Assembly: GCF_002223055.1 (NCBI RefSeq)
Contig: NZ_NKFL01000006.1
Coordinates: 1,240,001-1,304,000 of the forward strand
From: Burkholderia sp. HI2500
GTDB lineage: Bacteria > Pseudomonadota > Gammaproteobacteria > Burkholderiales > Burkholderiaceae
DNA length: 64,000 bases
Direction: 5' to 3'
Shown here: one piece after another, positions 33,290 to 41,751 of the stretch
Numbering within the stretch: position 1 is the first letter of the stretch
Layout of the letters: each line of letters starts with the position of its first letter
Translations under genes and position numbers: made by a program
The notes under the pieces: model-generated
What the model was told of the DNA's origin: nothing
Database searches by the model: none
What the model saw: only the letters and a program-made list of their open reading frames with translations

Positions 33290-34786
33290 ATGAAACCGGC
33301 TTCGCGTCGCTCCTTCCACGTCGACCCTGCTGCTCGCGGCTGTGCGCTGGCTGCCGCGCTGCTCGTCGCGGGATGCGCGGTCGGGCCGGATTTCCACGCG
33401 CCGGATGCGCCGGCCACGCAACACTACACGCGCGGCGAGCCGCCCGCGACGACGGTCGCCACCGCCGGCCCGACTGGCGACGCGCAGATGTTCGCATCGG
33501 CCGCGCATACGCCGCGGCACTGGTGGACGCAGTTCGGCTCCGAACCGCTGAACCGGCTCGTCGATACCGCGTGGCACAATAGCCCGACGCTTGCCGAGGC
33601 CCGCGCACGACTCGACGAAGCGCGGCAGAACCATGCGGCCGAAGCCGGCGCGACGATGTTGCCGAAAGTCGATGCGAGCCTGTCGGCCACGCGCGAGCAG
33701 GTCAATACAACCGCGTTCGGCCTGCCCGCCAACGTGCCCAGCCCGGGGCCGTTCACGCTGTATGACGCGTCGGTGAGCGTGTCGTATGTACTCGACGTGT
33801 TCGGCGGCAACCGGCGCGCGCTCGAAGCGTTGCGCGCACAGGTCGACTACCAGTCGTACACGCTCGACGCGGCGCGCCTGACGCTCGCGGGAAATATCGT
33901 CGCGACCACGATCCTGCGCGCGTCGCTCGCGCAACAGGTCGCGCTCACGCGGCAACTGATCGATGCGCAGGCGCGGCAGTTGCGCATCGTCGAAATGCGT
34001 TTCGCGGCGGGCGGCGTTTCGCAGGCCGACGTGCATGCGCAACGCGCACTGCTCGCGCAGACGCGGGCGTCGCTGCCAGCGCTCGAGGCCCGCCTCGCGC
34101 AGGCCGGCCACCGGCTCGCGATCCTGCTCGGCGTGCCGCCGTCTGATGCCGTGTTGCCCGACCTCTCCCTCGATGCGCTCGCGCTGCCGCGCACGCTGCC
34201 CATCGCGCTGCCATCGACGCTCGCGCGCGAACGCCCCGACATCCGCGCGGCCGAAGCCATGCTGCACCAGGCGAGCGCGAACGTCGGCGTGGCCACCGCG
34301 AACCTGTATCCGCGCTTGTCGATTTCGGCGGGAATCGGCTCGGAGCGCACGCGCATCGCGGATCTCTTGAGCGGGCTCAACGTGTGGAATGTCGGCCTCG
34401 GGCTGACGCAACCGCTCTTTCATGGCGGTGAACTGCGCGCGAAGAAACGTGCGGCCGAAGCGGCGTATGAAGCGGCCTTCGCAAGTTATCGGGAAACCGT
34501 GCTCGAGGCGCTGCAGCAGGTGGCCGACGCAATGCGCGCGGTCGAGCACGACGCGGTGACATTGCAGGCGAGAGACATCGCCGCGCAGGAAGCGGCGGCC
34601 AGCAACCGGATTGCCGGCGACCGTTACGCGGCGGGCGGGATCAGCACGTTCGACCTGCTCGACGCGCAGCGGCAGGCGCTGCAGACGGCGCTCGACCGTA
34701 CCCGCGCGCAGGCCGACCGGCTCGCCGATACGGCGGCGCTGTTTCAGGCGCTGGCGGGAAGCTGGACGGATGACGCGGCGGAGTGA
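33290..34786 (+). CDS. Outer-membrane efflux lipoprotein (NodT family) of ABC exporter
   Basis: This 498-residue TolC-like channel has a lipobox (LLVAGC, Cys near residue 28) followed by AVGPDF. Two OEP repeats follow, including YVLDVFGGNRRALEALRAQ and ARERPDIRAAEAML. It starts 10 bp after the permease and completes a full trans-envelope export system encoded in one operon. It is distinct from the other NodT protein in this window, with limited identity outside the family motifs. Confidence 0.92.
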   Translation: MKPASRRSFHVDPAARGCALAAALLVAGCAVGPDFHAPDAPATQHYTRGEPPATTVATAGPTGDAQMFASAAHTPRHWWTQFGSEPLNRLVDTAWHNSPTLAEARARLDEARQNHAAEAGATMLPKVDASLSATREQVNTTAFGLPANVPSPGPFTLYDASVSVSYVLDVFGGNRRALEALRAQVDYQSYTLDAARLTLAGNIVATTILRASLAQQVALTRQLIDAQARQLRIVEMRFAAGGVSQADVHAQRALLAQTRASLPALEARLAQAGHRLAILLGVPPSDAVLPDLSLDALALPRTLPIALPSTLARERPDIRAAEAMLHQASANVGVATANLYPRLSISAGIGSERTRIADLLSGLNVWNVGLGLTQPLFHGGELRAKKRAAEAAYEAAFASYRETVLEALQQVADAMRAVEHDAVTLQARDIAAQEAAASNRIAGDRYAAGGISTFDLLDAQRQALQTALDRTRAQADRLADTAALFQALAGSWTDDAAE

Positions 34787-34942
34787 TCGGATGGACGACA
34801 TTGGCACGGGCAGGACGCCGCCGTGTGCACGCCGGGCACCGCATGAGCGGTGCGCTTGTCTGGCGCGGCTTTCGTCGCCGTCCTCATCCCGTCGATGCCG
34901 GCCGGCGACGGCACCGGAATACACTTAATACGTACCGCAAAC

Positions 34943-34966
34943 AAAAAACCGGCCCGAAGGCCGGTT
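34943..34966 (-). terminator. Rho-independent terminator of porin gene
   Basis: On the minus strand AACCGGCC, a TTCG tetraloop and GGCCGGTT are followed by a T-run. The stem is 45 nt past the porin stop codon. Read on the plus strand it could also stop the ABC exporter operon, though the T-run there is weak (TTCTTC). Confidence 0.88.
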
Positions 34967-35010
34967 CTTCAACCGCATACCGTAAGCGGCGCTCACGCGC
35001 CGCGCGGCAT

Positions 35011-36225
35011 TTAGAAGCGGTGGATCAGGCCGACGCCGAGGCCGATCTGGTTCTGCTTCGAACCTGCGCCCACGCCGTCGCCGATGGACGTCGTTGCAGC
35101 GATGATGCCGCTCTTGCCGAGCGTGTTGCCGCTGGCGTGCTGGTAAGCCTCAACTGCGTACAGGCCCGTGCGCTTCGACAGGCTGTAGTACTGCGACAGC
35201 GTGACCTGGTGGTACTTGGCCGAGCTGGTGATGCCGTTCGACTGCGTTGCCGCCGTGTACGAGTAGCCCGCTGCGAAGTCCCACTGAGCGGCTGCCTTCC
35301 AGTGCAGCACGGCGCCAGCCGTGTTGAAGATGGCGGTGTTGCGGAACGCCGAACCCGTGCCCGGCGTGTACTGGACGTTCGAGTACGATGCCGAAATGTC
35401 CCATGCCGGCGTGAACTGGTAGCCCGCCGTCACGGCGATACGCTGTTGCGATTGCGCCGTGGCATAGCCGTTGTTGATCGACGAGACAGCCGGCTGGTTG
35501 CCGTCGCCCGTTGCCGTCAGGCCGTTCTGGACCGTCGAGTTCGCGCCCCACACGCCGCCGCCGAGCGTCGCGTTGTTGACCTTTTGGTAGCCGACCGCGA
35601 TGCCTGCCGGGCCGTTCAGGTACTGGATCGCCGCGCTCCACGTCGAGCCGCGGTTCGTCGCGCCTGCGACGCCGCCGAACGAGTACGAACCGCCGACCGT
35701 GAAGCCGTAGAACTTCGGCGACATGTAGACGAGCGAGTTGTTCGCACGGTAGCTCGTATCCAGCGAGTCGATATCGCCCGGGTGCGCGCCGTAGTAGCCG
35801 GTCAGCCAGGTCGTCGGGCTGTACGGCGACAGCAGCGTGTAGTACGCGGTGTACTGGCGGCCGGCCGTCAGCGTACCGTACGTGCTGTTGGTCAGGCCAA
35901 CCCACGCCTGACGCGTGAAGATGCCGTTGGTCCACTGCGACGAGCCGTTAGCCGTGTTGACGCCGGCTTCCAACTGGAAAATCGCCTTCGTGCCGCCGCC
36001 GAGATCTTCGCTGCCCTTCAGGCCGAAGCGGCTGCCTGCCCACACGCCGGTGGACATTTGCACCTTCGAGTGACCACCCGTGGTCGCGCCGACGGCCGAC
36101 GAGTTGTTCTGCCAAGCCAGACCGTTGTCGACGATACCGTACAGGGTCACGCTGCTCTGGGCGTGGGCGGCGGTAGCGGCTGCGAGACCGACTGCCGTCA
36201 TGGCGAAAGCGACGCGCTTTTTCAT
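35011..36225 (-). CDS. Gram-negative porin (OmpC-like, Burkholderiales type)
   Basis: This 404-residue outer-membrane trimeric channel has a signal peptide ending AHA-QS (residue about 23). The mature start SSVTLYGIVDNGLAW is the signature of Burkholderiales general porins. Repeated amphipathic beta-strands and a C-terminal phenylalanine (GLGVGLIHRF) for BamA recognition are present. A strong GGAG ribosome-binding site and a dedicated terminator show it is a monocistronic unit. Substrate selectivity cannot be read from the sequence. Confidence 0.94.
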   Translation of the reverse strand: MKKRVAFAMTAVGLAAATAAHAQSSVTLYGIVDNGLAWQNNSSAVGATTGGHSKVQMSTGVWAGSRFGLKGSEDLGGGTKAIFQLEAGVNTANGSSQWTNGIFTRQAWVGLTNSTYGTLTAGRQYTAYYTLLSPYSPTTWLTGYYGAHPGDIDSLDTSYRANNSLVYMSPKFYGFTVGGSYSFGGVAGATNRGSTWSAAIQYLNGPAGIAVGYQKVNNATLGGGVWGANSTVQNGLTATGDGNQPAVSSINNGYATAQSQQRIAVTAGYQFTPAWDISASYSNVQYTPGTGSAFRNTAIFNTAGAVLHWKAAAQWDFAAGYSYTAATQSNGITSSAKYHQVTLSQYYSLSKRTGLYAVEAYQHASGNTLGKSGIIAATTSIGDGVGAGSKQNQIGLGVGLIHRF

Positions 36226-36715
36226 TGATTCTCCGTCCTCAAAGAATGATTTCTTTTCTGGTGTGGTTTTATGACTGACACATGTGCGAGTACATGCCGA
36301 CGGGATTCTGACGGATTACCGATTATTTCCCAACACGCGCAGTCGGTCATCGTATGATCGACGCAACGCAGGGGTTCACCAAGCGGTTACATAACACCTG
36401 AAAACGCTTACGCGGCGGGCTTTTCCGGCATTTCCCGGTGAAAACCCTAGCTTTACATTTTTACGGGTGCAACACGACCGTCGGATGTCGTCAGATGCCT
36501 TCGGCAACATACGTCTTACCAATGCGCGACCGTGGCTGACACCACGATTCACGCCGCCGCGAAGGATCGCTGACGTTCATGACACCCACGTTTCGCGACA
36601 CGAAATAATGAAAACGTTTTTAGCCGAGGCGTGAAGCGGCGGACGGTGATGGCCCGGCGAACGCGGGCCGAGGGGCGATGCCGGCACCTGTCGCGCCGGC
36701 ATCGTTCACTGCGAA
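36226..36715. other. 490-bp non-coding region upstream of porin
   Basis: No gene is supported between the porin start and the end of the squalene/phytoene synthase gene. GC content is clearly lower than in the flanking genes, especially 36240-36480, as expected for a strong porin promoter with a long 5-prime leader. The far end carries a 10-bp-stem hairpin that belongs to the synthase gene. Confidence 0.6.
36676..36704 (-). terminator. Hairpin after squalene/phytoene synthase gene
   Basis: Perfect 10-base arms (CGATGCCGGC and GCCGGCATCG) around a 9-nt loop lie 11 nt past the stop codon on the minus strand. A T-run is lacking, so termination may be partial or need Rho. Confidence 0.5.
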
Positions 36716-37780
36716 TCAGCGCGTGGCCGGCTGCGCGAGATGCGCGCTCACGGCATCGGCGAGCGCGGTCAGGCGCGCGCGAATCGCGGCGTTCGAGCCG
36801 ACCAGCGCGAGCGACGACGCCATGATCCGGTAGACGCGCTTTCTCGGCACCTTGGCCGGCTTTGCCGGATCGAGCCACGCATCGTTGCCGGCCAGCAACT
36901 CGAGTGTTTCGAGGCCGATCATGATCGGCCACAGGCACGCGAGCCGCAGCCGCACGAAGCGGCGCGGGATCGCGAGCGTATACAGGCACGCGTCGCGATA
37001 CTGGTCGAGCGTCACGCGCAGCAGGTCGACGAGCACGCCGCGCGCGCGCGCCGACGCGTCGGGCGCCATCAGGTCGGCAACGCCGAGCCCGTGCGCACCC
37101 AGCACGTCGTCGGGCAGGTAACACCGGCCGATGCGCAGGTCCTTCCCGCAGTCGCGCAGGATGTTGGTCATCTGCAGCGCCTTGCCGAAACGGATGCCCT
37201 TCTCGCACATGTCCGGCAGGTTCCAGCGGCGCGCGGCCGGCGTGTGCATGCCCGTCATGTCGGTCCAGAACTCGCCCACGCAGCCGGCCACGAGATACGT
37301 GTAGCGGTCGAGTTCGCCGCGCGTCGGCAGCGACACGACGCGCCCCGACTGCTCGTCGGGGAACGTGCGCAGGTCGAATACCATCCCCGCCGTCAGCGTC
37401 GCGACGACCTTGCGGATCGAGGCGCGGTCGGCGTCCGGCTGCGTGCGCAGCAGCGCGAGCATCGGCTCGATCGAGCCGAGCAGCACGTGCTCGTGCGAAT
37501 CGGTCTGCATCCGCGTCACGTCCTCGAGCGCCCGCGACAGCGCGACGCCGTCGCCGAGCCGCTCGACCTCGTCGCGCAGGTCGGTCAGCAACGCGGCCCG
37601 GCGATCGGGTGCGACGAGCGCCGTATCGGCAATCGTGTCGGCCGCGCGCGCAAGCAGGTACGCGAGGCCGACCGGGTCGCGCATGCCGTCGGGCAGCACG
37701 CGCAGCGTCAGGTAGAAGGAGCGGGAAACGTTCTTCAGCAGGTCGCCGAGCAGGAAAGCGGAATCGGTTCGAGTCGTCAT
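36716..37780 (-). CDS. Squalene/phytoene synthase family protein
   Basis: This 354-residue head-to-head prenyl synthase joins two farnesyl (or geranylgeranyl) diphosphates. The first aspartate-rich motif appears as ARAADTIADTA near residue 45 and the second as MTNILRDCGKD near residue 200, both needed for Mg-diphosphate binding. VSRSFYLTLRVLP near residue 18 is the conserved N-terminal substrate segment. Length and motifs fit bacterial squalene synthase better than the shorter HpnC/HpnD pair. The ATG giving MTTRTDSAFLLG is chosen; an upstream frame adds 44 low-complexity residues. No squalene-hopene cyclase or other isoprenoid gene is nearby. Confidence 0.87.
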   Translation of the reverse strand: MTTRTDSAFLLGDLLKNVSRSFYLTLRVLPDGMRDPVGLAYLLARAADTIADTALVAPDRRAALLTDLRDEVERLGDGVALSRALEDVTRMQTDSHEHVLLGSIEPMLALLRTQPDADRASIRKVVATLTAGMVFDLRTFPDEQSGRVVSLPTRGELDRYTYLVAGCVGEFWTDMTGMHTPAARRWNLPDMCEKGIRFGKALQMTNILRDCGKDLRIGRCYLPDDVLGAHGLGVADLMAPDASARARGVLVDLLRVTLDQYRDACLYTLAIPRRFVRLRLACLWPIMIGLETLELLAGNDAWLDPAKPAKVPRKRVYRIMASSLALVGSNAAIRARLTALADAVSAHLAQPATR

Positions 37781-38155
37781 GGGTCGGGAAAAATCGGCCG
37801 GCGCGGGCCCCGGACGCACACGGGCGCCGGGCGCCCGCGCCGGCCCGCGAGTCGCCGCATCGTCGCGCCAGGCGGGCGTCGGCCCCGGCGCGTCGATGCA
37901 AAATTCCCGCAAGTTTAGTGCATCCGGCGCGCAGCCTGCCCGAGACGGCCGGAATGCGCGTCACGCTAGGTCGCAGTCAACCGCCCTGCCGCGGGTATCG
38001 CACCCTAAAAATAGATAATGGAAAGGCGAAAGTAATACATATGTAATTATTCGGTGCGACGATCGCGTCCCATTCGACTCCGTGCGACACGCCGCGACGG
38101 CCTCACCGCCGGATCGATCGCCCCTTTCCGACTCTCGTTTCGAAGGTTCATCGAC
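37781..38155. other. 375-bp divergent intergenic region
   Basis: It lies between the synthase and the phosphodiesterase genes, which are divergently transcribed. The part near the phosphodiesterase (38006-38050) is strongly AT-rich and holds the palindrome TACATATGTA, a likely promoter/operator zone. The half next to the synthase is GC-rich, with no feature I can name and no convincing Pho box. Confidence 0.45.
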
Positions 38156-39301
38156 ATGCTCTTCAAGCGCCCGACCTCCCTGCGCTACGTCCCGTTCGCC
38201 TGTGCCGCCGCGTTCCTGCTCGCCGCGTGCGGTGGTGACGACGACGTCGCGTCCGATCCCACCCAGCCGATTTCCGCGAAGGTCCAGGTGGTCGGCCATC
38301 GCGGCGCGAGCGCGCTGCGCCCCGAACACACGCTCGCGTCGTACCGCAAGGCGGTCGAGGACGGCGCGGACGTGATCGAGCCCGACCTCGTGTCGACCCG
38401 CGACGGCGTGCTCGTCGCACGACACGAGAACGAGATCTCGGGCACGACGAACGTGTCGACGCTGCCGCAGTTCGCGAGCCGCAAGGCGACCAAGACGATC
38501 GACGGCGCGGAACTGACGGGCTGGTTCACCGAGGATTTCACGCTCGCCGAGCTGAAGACGCTGCGCGCCCGCGAGCGCATTCCGCAAGTGCGCCCCGCGA
38601 ACACCGCGTACAACGACCAGTTCGAGATCCCGACCTTTGACGAGATCGTCGCGCTCGCGAAGCAGATGTCCGCGCAGACCGGCCGCACGATCCACCTGTA
38701 TCCGGAAACCAAGCATCCGACCTACTTCCAGTCGATCGGCCTGCCGCTCGAGGACCGTCTCGTCGATGCACTGCTGAAGGATTCGTACACGGCACGCACG
38801 GCGACCGTCTACATCCAGTCGTTCGAGGTCGCGAACCTGAAGACGATCCGCAACCGGATCAAGTCGAGCCAGCCGAACTGGAAGCTCGTGCAGCTGATGG
38901 ACGAAGCCGGCCAGCGCCCGTACGACTTCGTGAAGGCGAACGACAAGCGCACCTACGGCGACCTGTCGACGCGCGACGGCATGCGCGAGATCGCGACCTA
39001 TGCGAACGGCGTCGGCCCGTACAAGACGTCGATCATCGCGGTCGCCGCGGACGGCACGCTGCAGCAGCCGACGCCGTACGTGCGCTACGCGCACGAGGCC
39101 GGCCTCGTCGTGCATCCGTACACGTTCCGCCCGGAGAACAACTTCCTGCCCGCGTCGCTGAAGGATGGCGGCACGCCGGCCACGCGCAACCCGGCCGGCT
39201 CGGTGCGCGAGATCCAGGCGTACCTGCGCGCGGGCATCGACGGTTTCTTCACCGACGATCCGGCCGTCGGCCGCACGGCCGTCGATACGTTCAAGCGCTG
39301 A
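38156..39301 (+). CDS. Glycerophosphodiester phosphodiesterase, lipoprotein (GlpQ-like)
   Basis: This 381-residue enzyme should hydrolyse glycerophosphodiesters to glycerol 3-phosphate and an alcohol. A signal with lipobox LLAAC (Cys about residue 22) is followed by an Asp-rich linker (GGDDD) and a TIM barrel. The GDPD motifs are HRGASALRPEHT (catalytic His, with metal-binding Glu) near residue 47, the EPDLVSTRDGVLVARHE segment (acidic metal ligands and second His) near 75, and HLYPETKHP near 182. It resembles the larger calcium-type periplasmic GlpQ. The start was placed at the ATG after AAGG; the upstream frame has no signal peptide. Confidence 0.92.
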   Translation: MLFKRPTSLRYVPFACAAAFLLAACGGDDDVASDPTQPISAKVQVVGHRGASALRPEHTLASYRKAVEDGADVIEPDLVSTRDGVLVARHENEISGTTNVSTLPQFASRKATKTIDGAELTGWFTEDFTLAELKTLRARERIPQVRPANTAYNDQFEIPTFDEIVALAKQMSAQTGRTIHLYPETKHPTYFQSIGLPLEDRLVDALLKDSYTARTATVYIQSFEVANLKTIRNRIKSSQPNWKLVQLMDEAGQRPYDFVKANDKRTYGDLSTRDGMREIATYANGVGPYKTSIIAVAADGTLQQPTPYVRYAHEAGLVVHPYTFRPENNFLPASLKDGGTPATRNPAGSVREIQAYLRAGIDGFFTDDPAVGRTAVDTFKR

Positions 39302-39311
39302 CCTGCGCGCT

Positions 39312-39353
39312 GACCGGGCGCGATGCATGACGCACGACGCGCCGCGCCCGGTC
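39312..39353. terminator. Convergent hairpin between phosphodiesterase and rhodanese genes
   Basis: Eleven-base complementary arms (GACCGGGCGCG and its complement) flank a 20-nt loop in a 64-bp gap between converging genes. It is a candidate bidirectional terminator with no T-run. Confidence 0.5.
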
Positions 39354-39365
39354 GCGCCGCATCGG

Positions 39366-40994
39366 TCAGATCACGTTGAAGTGATGCGTGCCGTCCCGCT
39401 TCAACTGATCGACCAGTCCGTACTCCCAGTCGAGATACGCCTGCATCGCGGCCGCCGCGTTGTCGGTGCCTTCGTACGGGCGCCGGTAGCGGTCGACGCG
39501 CGGTGAGGCCAGATGCGTCTCCCCGCTTTCGAGCGGCAGCCCGGCGTCGATCCATGCGGCCGTGCCGCCGGCGAGCACCGAGATGTCGGCCGAAGCCGGC
39601 AGCAGCGCGCGGGCGTCGTCCGCCGCGAACCGCGCCAGCAGGCTCGCCCCGCACGTGAACACATAGCGCTTCGCGGGCGGAATCGCCGCGAGCGCATCGC
39701 GCAACTGCGCACGCACCGCGAACCACGCACCCGGGATATGCCGCTTCACGTAGTTCGCGCTGGCCGTCACGTCGACGATCGCCAGCTCGCCCGGCGCGGC
39801 CTCCTTCAGCCAGCCCGCGAGCGTCGCGGGCGACACTTCCGCCACGCTCGGCGTCGCCGGCACGTCGCGCGGCGGCTGGCCGCGCTCGCCGAACTTCGCC
39901 GTGCCGTCCTCCGGTTCGACCACCCGCACGTCCCAGCCCATCTGCGCGAGCCACGACGCGGTCATGTCGGCGCGCACGCCGTCATCGTCGGCGAGCACGA
40001 TCCGCGCGCCGCGCACGGCCGCGTGATGGTCGGTCTCCTGCACGAGCTGGCCGCCCGGCGTACTGAGGAAGCCCGGCAGATGGCCGGCTTCATATTCCTC
40101 CGGCGTGCGTACGTCGAAGCGGTACAGCGTGCGGCCCGGCGCGTCGAGCGCGGCGACATCCGCGAGCGCGATGCGCGGCACGCCCGCGCGTTCGGCCACC
40201 GCGCGCGCCGCCCGGCGTGCGTCGGCACGCTGCGTCGCGTCGATGTCGTCCGGAAAGCGTCGCGCGGCGCCGCGTTCGAGCGTCTGGCCCGCGAGCGTCC
40301 AGCCGATCGTGCCGTTGCGCAGCGCGGCGACCGGATTCGGCAGCCCCGCGTTGACGAGCGACTGCGTGCCGATGATGCTGCGCGTGCGGCCCGCGCAGTT
40401 GACGATCACCTGCGTCGCCGGGTTCGGCGCGAGCGCGCGCACGCGCAGCACGAGCTCCGCGCCCGGCACGCTCGTCGACGTCGGGATGTTCATCGTCTGG
40501 TATTCGTCGAAACGGCGCGCGTCGACGATCACGACATCGGCCTTCGCGTCGATCAGCGCCTGCACCTCCTGCGCGGACAGCGACGGCGTATGCCGCTCGG
40601 CCTCGACCCATTCGCCGAACGACTTGCTCGGCACGTTCACGTCGATGAACAGTTCGCCGCCCGCGGCGAGCCAGCCCGCGAGGCCGCCGTCAAGCAGCCG
40701 CACGTCGGTGTAGCCGAGCTGCGCGAGCTTGGCGGCCGCGCGCGGCGCGAGATCCTCGCCGCCCGCTTCGCCGAACACGACGATCGGCGTATCGCGGCGC
40801 GGAACCCGCGTCCACGCGTCGAGTTCGAGTTTCGACAGCGGAAAGTTGGCCGCCCACAGCGGGTGGCCCTGCGCGTACGGATCTTCCTCGCGTACGTCGA
40901 TCAGCGCGATCTCGTCGCGGGCCAGCAGGCGGGCGCGCACGTCCTGGTACGACGCGACGGGAAAGCGGGAGGTGGAGTCGGCGGATTGCGTCAC
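39366..40994 (-). CDS. Four-domain tandem rhodanese-like sulfurtransferase
   Basis: This 542-residue protein is built from four rhodanese repeats (about residues 15-115, 135-240, 270-370 and 400-500). Catalytic cysteines occur only in repeats two (C200 in VIVNCAGRTRS) and four (C448 in YVFTCGASLL); in repeats one and three the loop reads FGEAGGED and LADDDGVR, with no cysteine, so these may be structural. It should transfer sulfane sulfur, for example from persulfides, to cyanide, sulfite or another acceptor. The GTG start is the only reasonable one that does not run into the dioxygenase. It lies 116 bp downstream of the thiol dioxygenase on the same strand. Confidence 0.88.
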   Translation of the reverse strand: MTQSADSTSRFPVASYQDVRARLLARDEIALIDVREEDPYAQGHPLWAANFPLSKLELDAWTRVPRRDTPIVVFGEAGGEDLAPRAAAKLAQLGYTDVRLLDGGLAGWLAAGGELFIDVNVPSKSFGEWVEAERHTPSLSAQEVQALIDAKADVVIVDARRFDEYQTMNIPTSTSVPGAELVLRVRALAPNPATQVIVNCAGRTRSIIGTQSLVNAGLPNPVAALRNGTIGWTLAGQTLERGAARRFPDDIDATQRADARRAARAVAERAGVPRIALADVAALDAPGRTLYRFDVRTPEEYEAGHLPGFLSTPGGQLVQETDHHAAVRGARIVLADDDGVRADMTASWLAQMGWDVRVVEPEDGTAKFGERGQPPRDVPATPSVAEVSPATLAGWLKEAAPGELAIVDVTASANYVKRHIPGAWFAVRAQLRDALAAIPPAKRYVFTCGASLLARFAADDARALLPASADISVLAGGTAAWIDAGLPLESGETHLASPRVDRYRRPYEGTDNAAAAMQAYLDWEYGLVDQLKRDGTHHFNVI

Positions 40995-41110
40995 GGTGTC
41001 TCTGTCTTGATTGAATGCGTTGAAGTCGGTGAAAAAAGCGGAACGGATGAATCTCGGGCCTGCCGGCGCGTGCCGGCAACCGGCCGCGCGTGCGGGCGTT
41101 GCGTCAGGCA

Positions 41111-41677
41111 TCAGGCATTCGAATAACCCGACACGAAAGGCTTCACGGTACCGTCGTCGAGGAACACCGCGCGCTCGACCTTGCCGATGTTCGCGCCGTA
41201 CACATGGATGCTGATCGATACCTGATCGTCGAACGCGTTGGTCACGCGATGGACGTCGCCGATGCGCGGCGACACGGCCTCGATTTCGCCCGGCCGCAGC
41301 CGCACGGCGTCGCCCGCCGGCTCGGGCCGGCCCGCCGCGTCGAACCGGTACGGCTGCGAGAACTCGCCGCCGCGCAGCATCCCGATCAGCCCCCACACCG
41401 TGTGGTTGTGAATCGGCGTCGTCTGGCCCGGCCCCCACACGAAGCTGACGACCGAGAACCGCTCGTCCGGGTCGAGATACAGCAGGTACTGCCGATAGCG
41501 CGCGGGGTCGGGCTGCGCGAATGCGTCGGGCAACCAGTCGTCGTGTTCGACGAGCGCGGCGAGCAGCGCGCCGCCTTCGTCGAGGATGCGCGCCTCGTTC
41601 GCGCCGGACGCGAGCAACGCGCCCAGACCGTCGACGAACGGCCGCAGCGGCGTCTGATGCAACGAAAGCGTACTCAT
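41111..41677 (-). CDS. Cysteine/3-mercaptopropionate dioxygenase family protein
   Basis: This 188-residue cupin-fold thiol dioxygenase oxidises a thiol to its sulfinate with O2 and Fe(II). The three-histidine iron site is H90 and H92 in TPIHNHTVWG, and H143 in GDVHRV. The cysteine that forms the Cys-Tyr crosslink in mammalian cysteine dioxygenase is absent, as in bacterial cysteine and mercaptopropionate dioxygenases. The GGAG-preceded ATG is used. The tetra-rhodanese gene follows and a LysR gene is divergent, so oxidised thiol and persulfide handling are probably coupled. Confidence 0.9.
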   Translation of the reverse strand: MSTLSLHQTPLRPFVDGLGALLASGANEARILDEGGALLAALVEHDDWLPDAFAQPDPARYRQYLLYLDPDERFSVVSFVWGPGQTTPIHNHTVWGLIGMLRGGEFSQPYRFDAAGRPEPAGDAVRLRPGEIEAVSPRIGDVHRVTNAFDDQVSISIHVYGANIGKVERAVFLDDGTVKPFVSGYSNA

Positions 41678-41689
41678 CGGCTGACTCCT

Positions 41690-41735
41690 CGAATATGATG
41701 CCGAATATGATGGATCGTCATGATGCACCCGAAAG
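41690..41735. promoter_or_regulatory. LysR-type regulatory region of the dioxygenase/rhodanese genes
   Basis: In the 74-bp divergent gap the ten-base word GAATATGATG occurs twice in tandem, 12 bp apart (41691-41700 and 41703-41712), followed by an inverted ATGATG...CGTCAT element to 41727. It is AT-rich, placed at both promoters, and suits LysR dimers binding recognition and activation sites. Confidence 0.5.
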
Positions 41736-41751
41736 ACCATGCAGAACAAAC

